DNA from: Dehalococcoidia bacterium
GTDB lineage: Bacteria > Chloroflexota > Dehalococcoidia > Lucifugimonadales > Lucifugimonadaceae
Direction: 5' to 3'
Assembly (NCBI GenBank): GCA_028285005.1
Contig: JANQQP010000014.1
Location: 1 to 44,018, forward strand
Length of the DNA stretch: 44,018 nucleotides
A model generated the notes under the pieces. It was given only the letters and a program-made list of their open reading frames with translations. It was not told where the DNA came from and made no database searches. Shown one piece after another: positions 16,041 to 23,942 of this stretch. The stretch's first letter is position 1, and each line of letters starts with the position of its first letter. Position numbers and translations under genes: made by a program.

Positions 16041-16367
16041 CTAGACGGCGGCCGTTGCGGCTACCGGACCGGCGTGTAGAACCTTCACAGTTTCGGGCTC
16101 GCCGAGACTGAAGAATGGCGCGCACTCATCGGAATTCATCGACAGCGCGGCAGCCATCTCGGCCGCCGCCATCGTCTCCCAGTAGATCACGTCGATGTAC
16201 GTGTCTTCGCTCTCGCTGTACGAGAATTGGCGGGACACAAAGCCAGGCTGTTGCCTGAGCCAGGCCGAGAATCTCTCGCTTGCGTCGACAATCTGGTCTT
16301 CTGATGCTACCGGCTTCAGCCGGTAGGTAGCGAGCGCAAGAATGTGCTCGCTGTTGGTGCTCGTCAT
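16041..16367 (-). CDS. ABM-like dimeric alpha/beta barrel protein
   Basis: 108 aa, resembling antibiotic-biosynthesis-monooxygenase / dimeric alpha-beta barrel proteins. Segments LALATYRLKPVAS, AWLRQQPGFVSRQFSYSE, YIDVIYWETMAAAEMAA and NSDECAPFFSL match the upstream neighbour at 16416-16739 position by position. The activity is unknown. A GGAG ribosome site sits 8 nt before the ATG. It is the second gene of a tandem pair from duplication, and is followed by a terminator. Confidence 0.7.
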   Translation of the reverse strand: MTSTNSEHILALATYRLKPVASEDQIVDASERFSAWLRQQPGFVSRQFSYSESEDTYIDVIYWETMAAAEMAAALSMNSDECAPFFSLGEPETVKVLHAGPVAATAAV

Positions 16368-16415
16368 TTTTCGTTCTCCGTGTCGATTCGTGTGATTTGT
16401 CGCTTGAGCGGTTGC

Positions 16416-16739
16416 CTAGACGGCGACCGGTTCTGCCTGCTGTACTCCGTGGTGCATCAGGACGTTCGTGCGGTCGATCATCTCGAACGCCGGAGCGCAC
16501 TCATCCGACCTCTCGGCGACCGGAATAGCGGCCTGCGCATCGTCCATCGAGCGCCAGTAGACGACGTCGAAGTAGGTGTCTGTCTCGGGGTCGTGCGAAA
16601 GCGTCCGTGAGATGAAACCCGGCTGCTTGCGCGCCCATGAGGAGATGCCGTCCGATGCCCTCAGAAACTCCGCTCTGTCGACGCCTTCGTTGAGCTTGAA
16701 GATGACCAGCTCCAGTACCGGTCCCAGGTTGTGTGACAT
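16416..16739 (-). CDS. ABM-like dimeric alpha/beta barrel protein, paralogue
   Basis: 107 aa, tandem duplicate of the next gene: LELVIFKLNEGVDRAEF, SWARKQPGFISRTLSHDPE, YFDVVYWRSMDDAQAA and RSDECAPAFEM. A strong GGGAGG ribosome site precedes the ATG at 16739. Divergent from the WYL-domain regulator at 16877; the 137-bp gap is the likely shared control region. Function not known. Confidence 0.7.
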   Translation of the reverse strand: MSHNLGPVLELVIFKLNEGVDRAEFLRASDGISSWARKQPGFISRTLSHDPETDTYFDVVYWRSMDDAQAAIPVAERSDECAPAFEMIDRTNVLMHHGVQQAEPVAV

Positions 16740-16876
16740 GTCAGTCCTCCCGATCCGTGTCTGTTCGATAATGTGGCCCAGTTGACCTGTGGCACGAACC
16801 GAAGGTTAGAAACGAACCCTGACAGGGGCGTGTCACCTTTTGTCGTCAGGCTGGAGATGTCCCCGGAGCGACGGAC

Positions 16877-17605
16877 TTGCAGAGACTGCAGCGCCTTTAC
16901 GGGATAGTTGAATACATGAGGAGTCGCCGCGACCCGGTGACGGTGCCGCAACTGGCTTCTCACTTCGGGGTCGGTGAGAGGACGATTCACCGAGACATCT
17001 CGGCGCTGCGCGATCAGGATGTGCCGATCTATGGCGAGCCCGGACGGGGAGGCGGCGTTCAGATCGGCCAGGAGTACTCGATGCCTCCGCTGGGCCTGAG
17101 CATCAACGAGCTGTTCGGAATGTGGGTCGCTCAGCGACTAAACACCGTTTCAGGCTCCGTTCCCGCGGGTGCGGCCGGTTCCGCTGCCTTTGCGAAGGTG
17201 CTGGAGTCGCTTCCGGCGTCTAGGCGTGACCGTTTCGAGAAGGTGCTCGAGCGGGTGATCATCGGCATACCGCCTTCAGAGGATGCTGTTGCGGGCGCCG
17301 GGCCGATAGATCCGGATGTTTATGTGATTTGCGAGGAGGCGTTCCTGAACGGCCGGGCGCTGCGCTTGAGCTACGAGGACCGCTTTGGCAACCGCACTGA
17401 GCGTACTGTGGCGCCACACGGCCTGATGGTGCAATCGCCGCTCTGGTACCTGCTGGCTTTCGATGACCTGCGCAAGGCGGCGAGGTTGTTCAGGCTGGAC
17501 CGGATCGCATCGGCGAGTGTGGACCCGGTGCTGAAGTTCGAGCCGCACGACCCGAGGGCGCTTTTCGAGGAGATCGAGCGGTATGGGATTGAAGTGAAGG
17601 AGTGA
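16877..17605 (+). CDS. YafY-type HTH/WYL-domain regulator
   Basis: 242 aa. N-terminal winged helix-turn-helix at about residues 1-57 (QLASHFGVGERTIHRDISAL) and a WYL ligand domain (about 140-215) with ERTVAPHGLMVQSPLWYLLAF and ARLFRLDRI. The start is TTG at 16877, with CGGAG upstream. WYL regulators sense small or nucleic-acid ligands; here divergence from the ABM-like pair suggests it controls those genes. Confidence 0.85.
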   Translation: MQRLQRLYGIVEYMRSRRDPVTVPQLASHFGVGERTIHRDISALRDQDVPIYGEPGRGGGVQIGQEYSMPPLGLSINELFGMWVAQRLNTVSGSVPAGAAGSAAFAKVLESLPASRRDRFEKVLERVIIGIPPSEDAVAGAGPIDPDVYVICEEAFLNGRALRLSYEDRFGNRTERTVAPHGLMVQSPLWYLLAFDDLRKAARLFRLDRIASASVDPVLKFEPHDPRALFEEIERYGIEVKE

Positions 17606-17616
17606 GGCCCGTTCGG

Positions 17617-17692
17617 TCATCCCGACCAACGCGGAGGGATCTGACTGTTGAATCCCAGTCGAGCGAGAGATTCTGAATCAAGTTCAGAATGA
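17617..17692 (+). repeat. 78-bp two-hairpin repeat, copy 3
   Basis: Same layout as 5115-5192, but the first stem is GACT/AGTC instead of GACC/GGTC. Second stem ATTCTGAA/TTCAGAAT unchanged. It lies 12 bp after the WYL gene stop. Confidence 0.8.
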
Positions 17693-17699
17693 GGAGCTT

Positions 17700-17775
17700 A
17701 TTCCCCTCCCTGCCAGGGAGGGAGTAGAAGGCGCCCTCACCCCAACCCTCTCCCGCAGGCGGGAGAGGGAAAACG
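17700..17775. repeat. Hairpin A and CCCTCTCCC repeat pair
   Basis: TCCCTCCCTGCCAGGGAGGG hairpin (about 17703-17724) followed by GCCCTCACCCCAA and CCCTCTCCC-GCAGGC-GGGAGAGGG (about 17743-17769). It closes the repeat block between the WYL and RhaM genes. Confidence 0.75.
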
Positions 17776-17789
17776 CGAGACGCTGTCCA

Positions 17790-18113
17790 CTAGTCCAGGT
17801 GGAAGACCTCTTCTAGCTCGATCATGTTCTGGTCTGCGAATGAGCCCTCGGGGATCTCGAAGTAGGGCGCCATCAGCTCCTGCCACTTCGCGTTGATCTC
17901 TTCGCCAGCCATGCCGTCGAGCGACGCCTGGAACGAGTCGGCGACTTCGACGTAGCCGAACATGAGGCCGTCGGGACGCATGAAGAGCGTGTAGTTGTGC
18001 CAGCCATGTTTGGTCAACGCCTCAAGCATCTCCGACCAGACGTTACGGTGCCACTCCTTGTACTCGGGAATAACTTCCTGCTTAACCTTCATCTGGAATC
18101 CAACTCGGACCAT
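17790..18113 (-). CDS. rhaM: L-rhamnose mutarotase family protein
   Basis: 107 aa RhaM-family protein. These small dimeric alpha-beta barrels interconvert the anomers of L-rhamnose or related deoxy sugars. Family signature: VGFQMKVKQEVIPEYKEWHR with the following NVW, the MRPDGLMFGYVEV strand and a C-terminal WQELMAPYF. GGAGAAGACC precedes the ATG. No rhamnose catabolic genes are nearby, so the sugar is uncertain. A second family member lies at 18651-18992. Confidence 0.8.
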   Translation of the reverse strand: MVRVGFQMKVKQEVIPEYKEWHRNVWSEMLEALTKHGWHNYTLFMRPDGLMFGYVEVADSFQASLDGMAGEEINAKWQELMAPYFEIPEGSFADQNMIELEEVFHLD

Positions 18114-18146
18114 TGGTCTTCTCCTTGAATCAGTTGCGAACGGCGA

Positions 18147-18521
18147 TCACTCCCCGTCCAGCACCTTGAGCATTCGCTTGAGCGCTGCTGACCTGTAGCT
18201 TTCCATAACCAGGTCTTCGATCTCATCCCATTCCTTCACGCTTTCCAGCACCACGCAGGTCCAACCGTGACGGCCCACGTATGGCGCTACGAAGTAGTTG
18301 TCGTCCTGGCAGAGCAGCTGTTGGAACTCCCGCTCAACCTTGAACGAAAGCGCTGGCACGTCGAGATAACGGTCCTCAACTGAGTGCTGGTGCCGTTCGA
18401 TCACAGCAAATGTCTTCTTCCCGGCCTTGAACGTTGGATTGCCGTGCGTGATCAACTCGCTGGTCTCGGGCAGCGTCTTGGCGAGCTGTCTGAGGCGTCC
18501 AAGCGTCTCTTCGTACCGCAT
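18147..18521 (-). CDS. MmcQ/YjbR family protein
   Basis: 124 aa MmcQ/YjbR-like protein (CyaY-like fold). Visible: PETSELITHGNPTFKAGKKTF across two strands, CQDDNYFVAPYVGRHGWTCV and a C-terminal LVMESYRSAALKRM. The family is often called DNA-binding but the role is poorly known. GGAG precedes the ATG. It is the upstream gene of a short leftward pair with rhaM, 33 bp apart. Confidence 0.8.
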   Translation of the reverse strand: MRYEETLGRLRQLAKTLPETSELITHGNPTFKAGKKTFAVIERHQHSVEDRYLDVPALSFKVEREFQQLLCQDDNYFVAPYVGRHGWTCVVLESVKEWDEIEDLVMESYRSAALKRMLKVLDGE

Positions 18522-18650
18522 CTCGAATCTCCGGTCCTTGACGATCCGGCGCGACCGCCAGTCTATTCGAAGCTGGAGAGCGTGAGGTGCCCGGACGGCT
18601 GTGACGGTTTACTATCTCGGCCTTGAAGAACCGAGCAGTGGAGAGACAAC

Positions 18651-18992
18651 ATGAAGAGTTTTGGCCAGGTTTTGGACCTGAAGGACGACCCCGAGATCAT
18701 CGCCAAGTACGAGGAGTATCACCGTAACGTCTGGCCCGAGGTGATCGCGGCGCTGAAGGGTATCGGCATCGAGCGGATGGAGATTTTTCGAGTAGGCAAC
18801 CACCTTTTCATGTACTACACGGCGCCCGACGATTTCGAGCCGGAGCGGGACTTCCAGGCCTACACGGATCAGGCTCCGAGGGCGAATGAATGGAACGACC
18901 TGATGATGACGTACCAGCAGAAGGTGCCGGAGGCGGGACCGGACGACTGGTGGACGCCCGGCAAGCTGGTGTTCGACTCCGAGTGGTTCTAG
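18651..18992 (+). CDS. L-rhamnose mutarotase family protein, second member
   Basis: 113 aa, RhaM-like: KYEEYHRNVWPEVIAALKGI, MEIFRVGNHLFMYYTA and a C-terminal WTPGKLVFDSEWF. It resembles 17790-18113 only moderately, so it may act on another sugar such as L-fucose. GGAGAGACAAC precedes the ATG. It is divergent from the YjbR gene. Confidence 0.75.
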   Translation: MKSFGQVLDLKDDPEIIAKYEEYHRNVWPEVIAALKGIGIERMEIFRVGNHLFMYYTAPDDFEPERDFQAYTDQAPRANEWNDLMMTYQQKVPEAGPDDWWTPGKLVFDSEWF

Positions 18993-19010
18993 GCGGCGAA
19001 GCCGCGTTTT
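18993..19010 (+). terminator. Rho-independent terminator
   Basis: GCGGC, loop GAA, GCCGC, then GTTTT, directly after the stop of the second RhaM-family gene. The stem is short; the design matches the terminator at 2602. Confidence 0.5.
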
Positions 19011-19143
19011 CGTCCCGTTCTAAGGTTGCTGCTGCCTCTGAAATCTTGGCTAGTAGCGTGATATGCGTTCAATCTGCGCATCCGGTGCGTATAACCTGAT
19101 TGGAAGCGTGTCCATTCAGATGCATCGGTAGTCGAACAGAGCT

Positions 19144-19584
19144 TTGAAGCGAAACCTTATAACCGGCGGAGCGCTCGGCTGGGCCGTGCTGATATTCCTG
19201 CTGTCATCGCAGCCGGCGTCGAGGTTCGATGAGGCTGAGAGCACGTTCGACTTCCTGCCCGCGATCGACTTCATCGCACATGTTGGGCTGTACTTCGTGC
19301 TGGCCGCGCTGGTTCATGCTGCGCTGCGCATCTATCTGCCGAAGCGTAAGGACCTGCTCGCCGTCGACACGGTGATTTTCTGTCTCCTGTACGGCGTATC
19401 GGACGAGTTTCACCAGGCGTTTGTGCCGGGCCGCGAGGCGACCGCGATTGACCTCGCGGCCGATGTGCTGGGCGCTATTCTTGCTGTTACTCTCTGGCTC
19501 GCGTTTGACCGCATCAGGAAGTACAGGCGGGGCAACGATCCCAGCACAGAGCGCGCGGAGAGAGATGGCGAACGAGACACGTAA
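19144..19584 (+). CDS. VanZ-like membrane protein
   Basis: 146 aa with about four membrane helices. Family hallmarks: LIFLLSSQPASRF, DFIAHVGLYFVLAALVHA and YGVSDEFHQAFVPGREATAIDLAADVLGA split at the loop. VanZ domains are linked to glycopeptide tolerance in one case, but most members have unknown roles. The start is TTG at 19144 and lacks a strong ribosome site. It overlaps the next gene by 20 bp. Confidence 0.8.
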   Translation: MKRNLITGGALGWAVLIFLLSSQPASRFDEAESTFDFLPAIDFIAHVGLYFVLAALVHAALRIYLPKRKDLLAVDTVIFCLLYGVSDEFHQAFVPGREATAIDLAADVLGAILAVTLWLAFDRIRKYRRGNDPSTERAERDGERDT

Positions 19585-19900
19585 AGATGTTGAGCTACCC
19601 GGCGCGAAGGAGGTCCTTTCGCTGCTGGAAGAGGCTGTGCAGTTCGCCGAGACCCTCGCGATACCGCCCGCTGACAGGACTCTCACCGTTCGCATCGGCG
19701 AGGAGCTGATCCCGGCGCTTTACGAAGCTCGAACCTATCTCGAAGTCGGATACCTGAGGGCTCCTGAGATCAGGCAGGGCATCTCACGGGCGTCGCTGGT
19801 CGCCTCCGACCTGGCCGATGCCGACCCGGCGTTCGGGCCTCTACACTCCCGCCTGCGCGTCCTGCTGGAAGAAGCTGGGCTGGCGTCGCGAGGTGAGTGA
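19565..19900 (+). CDS. Small hypothetical helical protein
   Basis: 111 aa, mostly helical, starting MANETRKDVELPGAKEV. No domain recognised. It overlaps the VanZ-like gene upstream by 20 bp and the YbeY gene downstream by 8 bp, which points to translational coupling in one operon. GGAGAG lies just upstream of the ATG within the VanZ-like gene. Confidence 0.6.
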   Translation: MANETRKDVELPGAKEVLSLLEEAVQFAETLAIPPADRTLTVRIGEELIPALYEARTYLEVGYLRAPEIRQGISRASLVASDLADADPAFGPLHSRLRVLLEEAGLASRGE

Positions 19901-20396
19901 GACTGACGGGCCGAACCGGGTTGAAGTGGTCTGGGATGACGCGGTCGAAGCCGATGACTCGCTACTTGACTTAGTTCGCAGGGCGGCCGAGGCTGCGCTT
20001 CAGGCAGAGCATACGGCACGGGCGGATCGCGTGACGGTCCTTTTGAGTGACGACGAAACCCTGCGCGAACTCAATCGCCGGTTCAACGGCGAAGACTCTG
20101 TCACCGATGTGCTCTCATTCAATGAGGTCGAAGGCTGGCACAACGGTTCGCCTCCGCCAACGGCCGATGACGGCTTCCCTGCGGCTGGCGATGAACCGAA
20201 GCTCGGCGAGATCGTGATCTCGCTGCAGCAGACGAGGCGGCAGGCCGATGAGCGGTCCATTCCGTTCGAGCGGGAGATTGCGATGCTGACCGTCCACGGG
20301 GTGCTGCACCTGCTGGGATTCGACCATGCAGACCCGGGAGAGGAGCGCGTGATGTTTGGCAAGACCGACGCCGTACTGGAGCGTTTGTTCGCTTGA
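19893..20396 (+). CDS. ybeY: Endoribonuclease YbeY, 16S rRNA maturation
   Basis: 167 aa YbeY, a zinc metalloenzyme that matures the 3' end of 16S rRNA and takes part in ribosome quality control. The zinc site is HGVLHLLGFDH (H-x3-H-x5-H). Typical LSDDETLRELNRRF and TDVLSFNEVE segments precede it. A Pro/Gly-rich insertion (about GSPPPTADDGFPAAGDE) follows the latter, before GEIVISLQQ. The start is GTG at 19893, overlapping the stop of the previous gene; upstream in-frame sequence is not family-like. Confidence 0.9.
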   Translation: MSETDGPNRVEVVWDDAVEADDSLLDLVRRAAEAALQAEHTARADRVTVLLSDDETLRELNRRFNGEDSVTDVLSFNEVEGWHNGSPPPTADDGFPAAGDEPKLGEIVISLQQTRRQADERSIPFEREIAMLTVHGVLHLLGFDHADPGEERVMFGKTDAVLERLFA

Positions 20397-21253
20397 GCTC
20401 GAAGATGAGCCTGGCGGAGCTGATCGACAACGCGGGTCCGCCCGAGCCGTGGGCAGAGGGCGAGAACATCCCGTGGGACGAGCCGGGCTTCAGCGAGCGG
20501 ATGCTGAAGGAGCACCTGAATCCGGAGCACGATGCGGCCAGCCGCAGGCCGGAGCTGATCGATCAGCAGGTCGTCTGGATTCACGACGAGATCCTGGGCG
20601 GAACGCCAACCCGCATTCTTGATCTCGGCTGCGGTCCCGGACTATATGCGGTGCGCCTTGCGAAGCTCGGGCATGAGGTTGTTGGCATTGATATCTCGCC
20701 GGCATCGCTCGAACACGCACGTAAGTTGGCCGCCGAAGCTGGCGCGAACTGCGAGTTCATCGAAGCTGATTTCCGATCGATGGCGCTCGACAGAGAATTC
20801 GGGCTCGCGATGCAGATCTACGGCGAGCTGAACGTGTTCCGGCGCTCGCAGGCGGCCGAGATTGTGCAGCGGAGTGCTGACGTGTTGAAGCCCGGCGGGC
20901 GGCTTGTAATGGAAGTGGACCGGCCGGAGACGACTAGCAGGTTGGGAGAGCCTGAACGTGTGTGGCGTCGACGCAGCTCAGGCCTGTTCTCAGACCGGCC
21001 TCATCTGTACCTGCAGGAGAGCTTCTGGGATGAAGCTCAACGTGTGGCGACGACTCGGTACTGGGTGGTGGACGCCGCGTCTGGAGAAGTGGAACGGTTC
21101 GCTCAGTCATTTGCGGCGTACGAGGCGGATGAATACAGGTCGATGTTCGCATCTGCCGGCCTGAGAGACATCGAATTGATCTCCGATTATCCGGGCGGTT
21201 CGCCATCTGGCGACGACCAGCGCTGGATGGTGACCGGAAAAAGACCAAGCTGA
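20393..21253 (+). CDS. Class I SAM-dependent methyltransferase
   Basis: 286 aa. The SAM-binding motif I is ILDLGCGPGLYAVRLAKLG, followed by VVGIDISPASLEHAR (motif for ribose hydroxyls) and LKPGGRLVMEVD (post III). The substrate is not visible. Start is TTG at 20393, whose codon overlaps the YbeY stop, or ATG at 20405. It ends an overlapping run of four genes from VanZ-like onwards. Confidence 0.8.
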   Translation: MSSKMSLAELIDNAGPPEPWAEGENIPWDEPGFSERMLKEHLNPEHDAASRRPELIDQQVVWIHDEILGGTPTRILDLGCGPGLYAVRLAKLGHEVVGIDISPASLEHARKLAAEAGANCEFIEADFRSMALDREFGLAMQIYGELNVFRRSQAAEIVQRSADVLKPGGRLVMEVDRPETTSRLGEPERVWRRRSSGLFSDRPHLYLQESFWDEAQRVATTRYWVVDAASGEVERFAQSFAAYEADEYRSMFASAGLRDIELISDYPGGSPSGDDQRWMVTGKRPS

Positions 21254-21401
21254 TGCCGTCTCCGGCCCCTGTTGCGCGTTCGTTGTTGTAAGGTCTGAGA
21301 GTGGACGTTGTGCGGCCAATTTCATCGGCGAAAACGGCCCCTGTACGGCGTACACCTGGCAGTTGTTCGAGTCCGAATCTGAACTGAGAACCAACTCCGA
21401 G

Positions 21402-23015
21402 ATGGCAGCAAGACAGGTCCTTTATAGAAAGTGGCGGCCGCTCCGGTTTTCGGACGTGGTTGGACAGGAGCACGTCACCTCTACCCTGCGCAGGGCCGTC
21501 CAGACCGACCGTGTAGCGCACGCTTACCTGTTCACCGGCCCACGCGGCGTTGGCAAGACCTCCACTGCACGCATCCTCGCCAAGGCGCTGAACGCCGGGC
21601 TGAGCGAAAGCGGCGAGCCAGTGATCGAAGGCGAGGTCGCTGAGGCGATAGACAACGGCTCGTTCATGGACATGATTGAGATCGACGCTGCCTCGAATCG
21701 CGGCATCAATGACATCCGCGGGCTTCGCGACGGCGCTCAGTTCCAGCCGGTGGCGGGTCAGTGGAAGGTGTACATCATCGACGAGGTACACATGCTGACT
21801 GAGCCGGCGTTCAACGCTCTGCTCAAGACGCTGGAGGAGCCGCCACCGCATGTCGTGATGATCCTGGCGACAACGGATGCTCACAAGGTGCCGGCGACCA
21901 TCGTGAGTCGTTGCCAGCGCTTCGACTTCAAGCGGCTTTCGAACGAGACGGTGATCGACAGGCTTGTCGATATCTGCGGTGAAGAAGAGATCGATGCTGA
22001 GCCTGAGGTGCTGTCGCTGATCGCCCGCACTGCGTGGGGCAGTTTGCGGGACGCTGAAAACTTACTTGAGCAGCTTGCAGTCTCTTACGGCGCTGGTGGC
22101 GCTGAGATCACGCTCGAGAATGCCCGCGATCTGCTGGGGCTCGGCGACACATCTTCGTCAGTCGACCTGGCTTCATCGATCATCGCAGGAGACACGTCCG
22201 CTGCGCTGACTGTGATCAATCGTGAAGCGGCACGCGGGGCTGACCTGCGGTCACTGCGCAACGGCACCGTAGACGCAATTCGCACTGCCCTGCTGACGAA
22301 ATCCGGGGTTGACGATGCTGTCGGGCAGCCCGAAGAGGTCCGCGAGGCGATGGGCGCCGCCGCGAGACAGGTGAATCTCGAAAAACTACTGCATGCGCTG
22401 ACCGCTCTCGGACAGGCACAACTGAAGGGCGATTCTTCTCCGCTGGAACTGGAGCTGGCGGTGCTGAACGCGATCAATATGCCAGAGCCGAAGGTTGTTG
22501 CTGCCACGCCAGCAGCCTCGCCAGGCCAGGCCCCGGTCGCCAACGGTCATGCTGCGCAACCGGGCGCGCCGGCCGCAGCTCCCAGGCCTGCGCCTGAGCG
22601 TGAGCGAACTCCAGAACCGAGGCAGAATCTTTCGCCCGATGAGGAGACCTGGCGCAAGGTCTGGGACGGTCTTCGCAGGACGAAGTTCCGCCGCTGGTAC
22701 CTTGGCCCAGTCTTGAGCAACGTAATCCCGCCAAAGCCTGTGGACAATCAGATCACACTCCGCTTCAAGAGCCGATCGAACAGGGACCGCTTCATGGAGG
22801 AAATGGAGGACCCGCGGGCACAGACTGCTCTCAGGACAGCCATTGACCGTGAGTATGGTCCCGGACTGGCGCTAAAGACCAGTTCCCCGCACGAGGAGGC
22901 AGAGGCGGCCAAGCAGAACGCGCCGGCCGCGTCCGACAGCCCGCTGGTGCGCGCCGCGATGGCGATGGGAGCGCAGGTGGTGACCGACGAAGAGGCGAAG
23001 CCCGAAGACGGCTAA
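21402..23015 (+). CDS. dnaX: DNA polymerase III subunit gamma/tau
   Basis: 537 aa clamp-loader ATPase. Walker A GPRGVGKTS is at residues 46-53 and Walker B YIIDEVH at about 125-130; the arginine-finger segment SRCQRFDF is at about 169-176. A Pro/Ala-rich linker (about 380-420) leads to the C-terminal tau-type domain. ATG at 21402 is chosen because MAARQVLYRKWRP is the family start. Oddly, the segment between the two Walker motifs (residues 65-88) contains no cysteine, although it has the usual length; the four zinc-ligand cysteines of other bacterial DnaX are replaced. Confidence 0.9.
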   Translation: MAARQVLYRKWRPLRFSDVVGQEHVTSTLRRAVQTDRVAHAYLFTGPRGVGKTSTARILAKALNAGLSESGEPVIEGEVAEAIDNGSFMDMIEIDAASNRGINDIRGLRDGAQFQPVAGQWKVYIIDEVHMLTEPAFNALLKTLEEPPPHVVMILATTDAHKVPATIVSRCQRFDFKRLSNETVIDRLVDICGEEEIDAEPEVLSLIARTAWGSLRDAENLLEQLAVSYGAGGAEITLENARDLLGLGDTSSSVDLASSIIAGDTSAALTVINREAARGADLRSLRNGTVDAIRTALLTKSGVDDAVGQPEEVREAMGAAARQVNLEKLLHALTALGQAQLKGDSSPLELELAVLNAINMPEPKVVAATPAASPGQAPVANGHAAQPGAPAAAPRPAPERERTPEPRQNLSPDEETWRKVWDGLRRTKFRRWYLGPVLSNVIPPKPVDNQITLRFKSRSNRDRFMEEMEDPRAQTALRTAIDREYGPGLALKTSSPHEEAEAAKQNAPAASDSPLVRAAMAMGAQVVTDEEAKPEDG

Positions 23016-23043
23016 GCCTGCACACTGGCTCTCCATCATCTCT

Positions 23044-23877
23044 ATGACAGCGCCTCCTCCATCCAAAGGCGATTTCTGGACCGAGGCTAGCGCGGCGCGG
23101 CGATATCGAGAGGCGCGACCGTACTTTCATCCCGTCGTCATGCAGATGATCCGTGAGCGCATCCGCCTTGAGCCAGGTGCGAAGCTGACGCTGGGAGTAG
23201 ATGTTGGGTGCGGCACCGGCCAGTCGACAGTTGCCCTGCTGGACGTTGCGGAGAGTGTGGTCGGAGTTGACAGTGCGGAGCAGATGCTTGCACACGCCGA
23301 GCAGCGGGCCGGTGTTGAGTACCGACAAGGGTCTGCGGAGTCGATTCCGGTTGAAGATGGATCCGCCGACATCGTGACTGCCTCGCTAGCGGTTCACTGG
23401 TTCGACCTACCGAAGTTCCTGGCCGAAGTGGCCAGAGCACTGCAGCCAGGTAGCTGGATGGTTTCCTACGGGAACGGTTTCAGCGGCCGTATGATCGGGA
23501 ACGCCAAGTTTCTCGAGTGGATAACCGATGTGTACAACGTCCGATATCCGGCTCCACCACGGCAAGGCTATGACCCGGACATGGATGCGTTCGAGGACGC
23601 GGGATTCGAGCTGCTCAACGATGGCAACTCGTACGGCAAAGACGGGTCGCATCCGTCCGAGCCTTACGAGAACGAAGTTACGTTCAGTCAGGACCAGTTA
23701 GTCGCCTACCTGATGACGCAGAGCAACATCGTCGCAAAGGTCGAACAGGGCACTGAGCAAGCGGACGATGTGAAGGCCTGGCTCGAAGATCAGGTGAAGC
23801 CGTTCTTCAGTCAGTCTGAAGAGACCTTCCTGTTTCGAGGGAATGTCACCTACGCCAGGCTGAACGCTGGCTGCTGA
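23044..23877 (+). CDS. Class I SAM-dependent methyltransferase
   Basis: 277 aa Methyltransf_11-type enzyme. Motif I is LGVDVGCGTGQSTVALL; then VVGVDSAEQMLAHAEQ, GSAESIPVEDGSADIVTAS and VARALQPGSWMV. The N-terminus (GDFWTEASAARRYREARP) resembles small-molecule methyltransferases. No ribosome site is evident. The substrate is unknown, and it is not obviously coupled to DnaX. Confidence 0.8.
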   Translation: MTAPPPSKGDFWTEASAARRYREARPYFHPVVMQMIRERIRLEPGAKLTLGVDVGCGTGQSTVALLDVAESVVGVDSAEQMLAHAEQRAGVEYRQGSAESIPVEDGSADIVTASLAVHWFDLPKFLAEVARALQPGSWMVSYGNGFSGRMIGNAKFLEWITDVYNVRYPAPPRQGYDPDMDAFEDAGFELLNDGNSYGKDGSHPSEPYENEVTFSQDQLVAYLMTQSNIVAKVEQGTEQADDVKAWLEDQVKPFFSQSEETFLFRGNVTYARLNAGC

Positions 23878-23942
23878 GACCGGCCGGTGATGCCACCGAC
23901 TGCTAACATCCGGCGGCCACACCGATACACGGAGTCGTCAGC

